Source: JABWBR01 sp036741235
GTDB lineage: Bacteria > Bacteroidota > Bacteroidia > Chitinophagales > Saprospiraceae
Direction: 5' to 3'
DNA: 25,669 bases
Assembly (NCBI GenBank): GCA_036741235.1
Contig: DAINSQ010000060.1
Location: 1-25,669, forward strand
Positions within the stretch are counted from its first letter, which is position 1. Each line of letters starts with the position of its first letter. Below are positions 24,442-25,669 of the stretch, one piece after another. Made by a program: the position numbers and the translations under genes. Under the pieces are notes generated by a model. The model was not told the DNA's origin. It made no database searches and worked only from the letters and a program-made list of their open reading frames with translations.

Positions 24442-24900
24442 TTACGCGATTTCGATGGTGCGCGGCGGCTGTTCTTTAGCAGTTTCCACCTTCGGAAGCG
24501 TAAGTGTCAGGATGCCGTTGTAGTAAGCGGCTTGAATTGTACTGGTATCGATAGTATCGGGCAGTTGGAAGCGGCGTTCAAATTGGGAGAAGCCGAATTC
24601 GCGCTTGCGAACCGTTTCGCCTTCTGCCATTGACACTTCTTTTTTAGCGCCGATGTGAAGTACATTTTTATCAAGTTTCACTTCGAAATCTTGCTTATCG
24701 AGGCCGGGCGCCGCAACTTCCAGTACAAATGCCTCGCCGGTCTCTTTTACATTAACGGCAGGGCGGCTCTGTACGCCGTTGGTGTTGCCGTATACTGCAG
24801 GCACGTTAACATTGGCCATTGTGCGCAACAGTTGGTCGAAGGCGTCAAAATCAATTACCGGGCGTCTGCGAACGGCTGGTCTTACTTGCAAAATCGTCAT
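24442..24900 (-). CDS. Hsp20/alpha-crystallin small heat-shock protein (copy B)
   Basis: A 152-residue holdase of the same family as the next gene. The alpha-crystallin domain is at about 48-146 (AVNVKETGEAFVLEVAAPGL, then FERRFQLPDTIDTSTIQAAY, GILTLTLP). The C-terminal I-x-I motif ends the protein (RTIEIA). The N-terminal 45 residues (MTILQVRPAVRRRPVIDFDA) are basic and differ fully from copy A, the part that usually sets oligomer shape and client range. It is the first of the tandem pair. The region upstream is A+T-rich with a weak TAGATTTC (7 of 8 to the phylum -7 consensus) about 30-40 bases before the ATG. No terminator separates it from copy A, so a two-gene transcript is likely. Confidence 0.96.
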   Translation of the reverse strand: MTILQVRPAVRRRPVIDFDAFDQLLRTMANVNVPAVYGNTNGVQSRPAVNVKETGEAFVLEVAAPGLDKQDFEVKLDKNVLHIGAKKEVSMAEGETVRKREFGFSQFERRFQLPDTIDTSTIQAAYYNGILTLTLPKVETAKEQPPRTIEIA

Positions 24901-25081
24901 GGCACTTATGTTTTGTAGTTTTTTAATTAATGTTGAAATCTATTTTTACTTGATCAATTGCCGTACCAAGCCGCAAAAAGTGCAAATTCGACAGGCATTT
25001 TTAGACAGCACTGCCATTTTGGCACATATCGACAATGAACTATGACAACATGACAGGTCACGAAAGGTTATGCGACTGAAA

Positions 25082-25179
25082 GCAAAAAGAACAGAAATGC
25101 AACCAACCCCGAAGGGGTGACATGATTATAGCAAAAAGAACAGAAATGCAACCAACCCCGAAGGGGTGACATGATTATA
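25082..25179. repeat. 49-bp tandem repeat ×2 with REP-like hairpin
   Basis: Two identical 49-bp units (25082-25130, 25131-25179) each contain the perfect hairpin ACCCC-GAA-GGGGT. The second unit ends 2 bases before the transposase stop codon. The 20-bp core starting CAACCCCGAAGG (25153-25172) recurs inverted at the other end of the transposase gene. Such small palindromes next to IS200/IS605-like (RAYT) genes are REP-like elements. The A-rich gap from 24901 to here holds no gene. Confidence 0.85.
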
Positions 25180-25181
25180 AC

Positions 25182-25643
25182 TCAATCCAACCATTCAAAC
25201 AAATATTTCTCGTCGTATTCAATTTCAAATTTCTGAAGAAAATCAATGTATTCTTCTTTGAATGTTTTCTTCCTGTGGTGTTCTTCCTGATTAGCAATGT
25301 AATGATACACCTGCTCAATCTGCGAATGAGCGTACGAAAAAGCGCCATACCCCTCCTGCCATGAAAATTTTTTCCCCACAAATTTTTGGTCGTTAATAAA
25401 AGTCGAAGAATTGTTTTTAACATCCCTAATCAAATCGGCAATGCACATCGAAGGTTTCAAACCAACAAAGACATGGACATGATCTTCAACCCCGTTAACA
25501 ATAATAGATTTTTGGTTTTTGCCTTTAATGATTCCGGCCATATATTTAAAAACCTCGTCGCGCCACGGCTTTTGTAACAGGTTTTCTCTGCCTTTTACGG
25601 CAAAAACGTATTGGATATAGATTTGTGAAAATGTACCGGCCAT
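25182..25643 (-). CDS. IS200/IS605-type (RAYT-like) tyrosine transposase
   Basis: A 153-residue HUH single-strand DNA transposase (Y1 class). The HUH pair is H55-V-H57 in GVEDHVHVFVGLKP. The likely catalytic tyrosine is Y115 in VYHYIANQEEHH, the family's last helix. SWQEGYGAFSYAHSQIE is also typical of the Bacteroidota group. The reading frame is complete. Its start is 7 bases from a hairpin repeat and its stop 2 bases from the inverted copy of the same repeat, so gene and ends form a compact unit of about 540-590 bases. No accessory TnpB is present. Whether it moves itself or scatters the hairpin repeats (RAYT behaviour) cannot be told from the sequence. Confidence 0.9.
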   Translation of the reverse strand: MAGTFSQIYIQYVFAVKGRENLLQKPWRDEVFKYMAGIIKGKNQKSIIVNGVEDHVHVFVGLKPSMCIADLIRDVKNNSSTFINDQKFVGKKFSWQEGYGAFSYAHSQIEQVYHYIANQEEHHRKKTFKEEYIDFLQKFEIEYDEKYLFEWLD

Positions 25644-25649
25644 GTTTTT

Positions 25650-25669
25650 ATGTCACCCCTTCGGGGTTG
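25650..25669. repeat. REP-like hairpin repeat, inverted copy (cut by window edge)
   Basis: ATGTCACCCCTTCGGGGTTG is the reverse complement of the core of the two left-hand repeats over 20 bases. It sits 6 bases from the transposase start codon. The window ends inside or at the end of this repeat, so its full length and copy number are unknown. Confidence 0.8.

Noticed and set aside
24950..24985. Sigma-54-like site before Hsp20 copy B
   Set aside because: TGGTAC-N5-TTGA on the minus strand keeps the -24 part but lacks the GC at -12, so it was not called.
25082..25179. Possible CRISPR array
   Set aside because: The two 49-bp units are joined end to end with no spacer, contain a hairpin, and lie beside a transposase; no cas gene is seen.

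Overview
This window is a stretch of a Bacteroidota chromosome. The evidence is a SprA-type type IX secretion (T9SS) translocon gene, a CarboxypepD_reg-like TonB-dependent receptor, a DUF983 gene, Bacteroidota-style -7 promoter elements (TAnnTTTG-like) and a scarcity of strong Shine-Dalgarno sequences. The ruvA-sprA order matches gliding and T9SS members of the phylum. A Saprospiria- or Cytophagia-like lineage is possible, but the genus cannot be told from the sequence.

Left third (1-9252, all minus strand): a small membrane-peptide gene, lgt, ruvA and sprA run in series. lgt and ruvA overlap by ATGA. sprA covers 7.4 kb and is cut by the window edge just before its C-terminus. Three low-complexity inserts, one of them a 23-residue glycine-rich tract, interrupt its C-terminal third.

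Middle (9352-16380, minus): a CNNM/CBS/CorC-type membrane protein follows a 1,890-residue alpha-2-macroglobulin-like protein. That protein carries a CarboxypepD_reg-like domain and a SusC-like TonB plug fragment directly ahead of the MG7/thioester part. This is the most unusual gene in the window.

Plus-strand island (16548-19104): an ArsR-type regulator, a 10-bp tandem repeat, a DUF983 zinc-ribbon membrane protein, a Crp/Fnr-type regulator and psuG (pseudouridine-5'-phosphate glycosidase). psuG converges on the next gene with only 6 bp between stop codons.

Right part (19111-25669, minus): a TonB-dependent receptor with a good promoter; a CBS-domain protein paired with a SAM methyltransferase; a TM2-TPR-SHOCT protein ending in an intrinsic terminator; two tandem Hsp20 chaperones with a palindrome between them and a terminator after them; and an IS200/IS605-like (RAYT-type) transposase tightly bracketed by REP-like hairpin repeats. 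No tRNA, rRNA or CRISPR array was seen.

Functionally, the window mixes cell-envelope export and surface functions (lgt, sprA, the TonB receptor, the macroglobulin), DNA repair (ruvA), nucleoside salvage (psuG), stress chaperones and one small mobile element.
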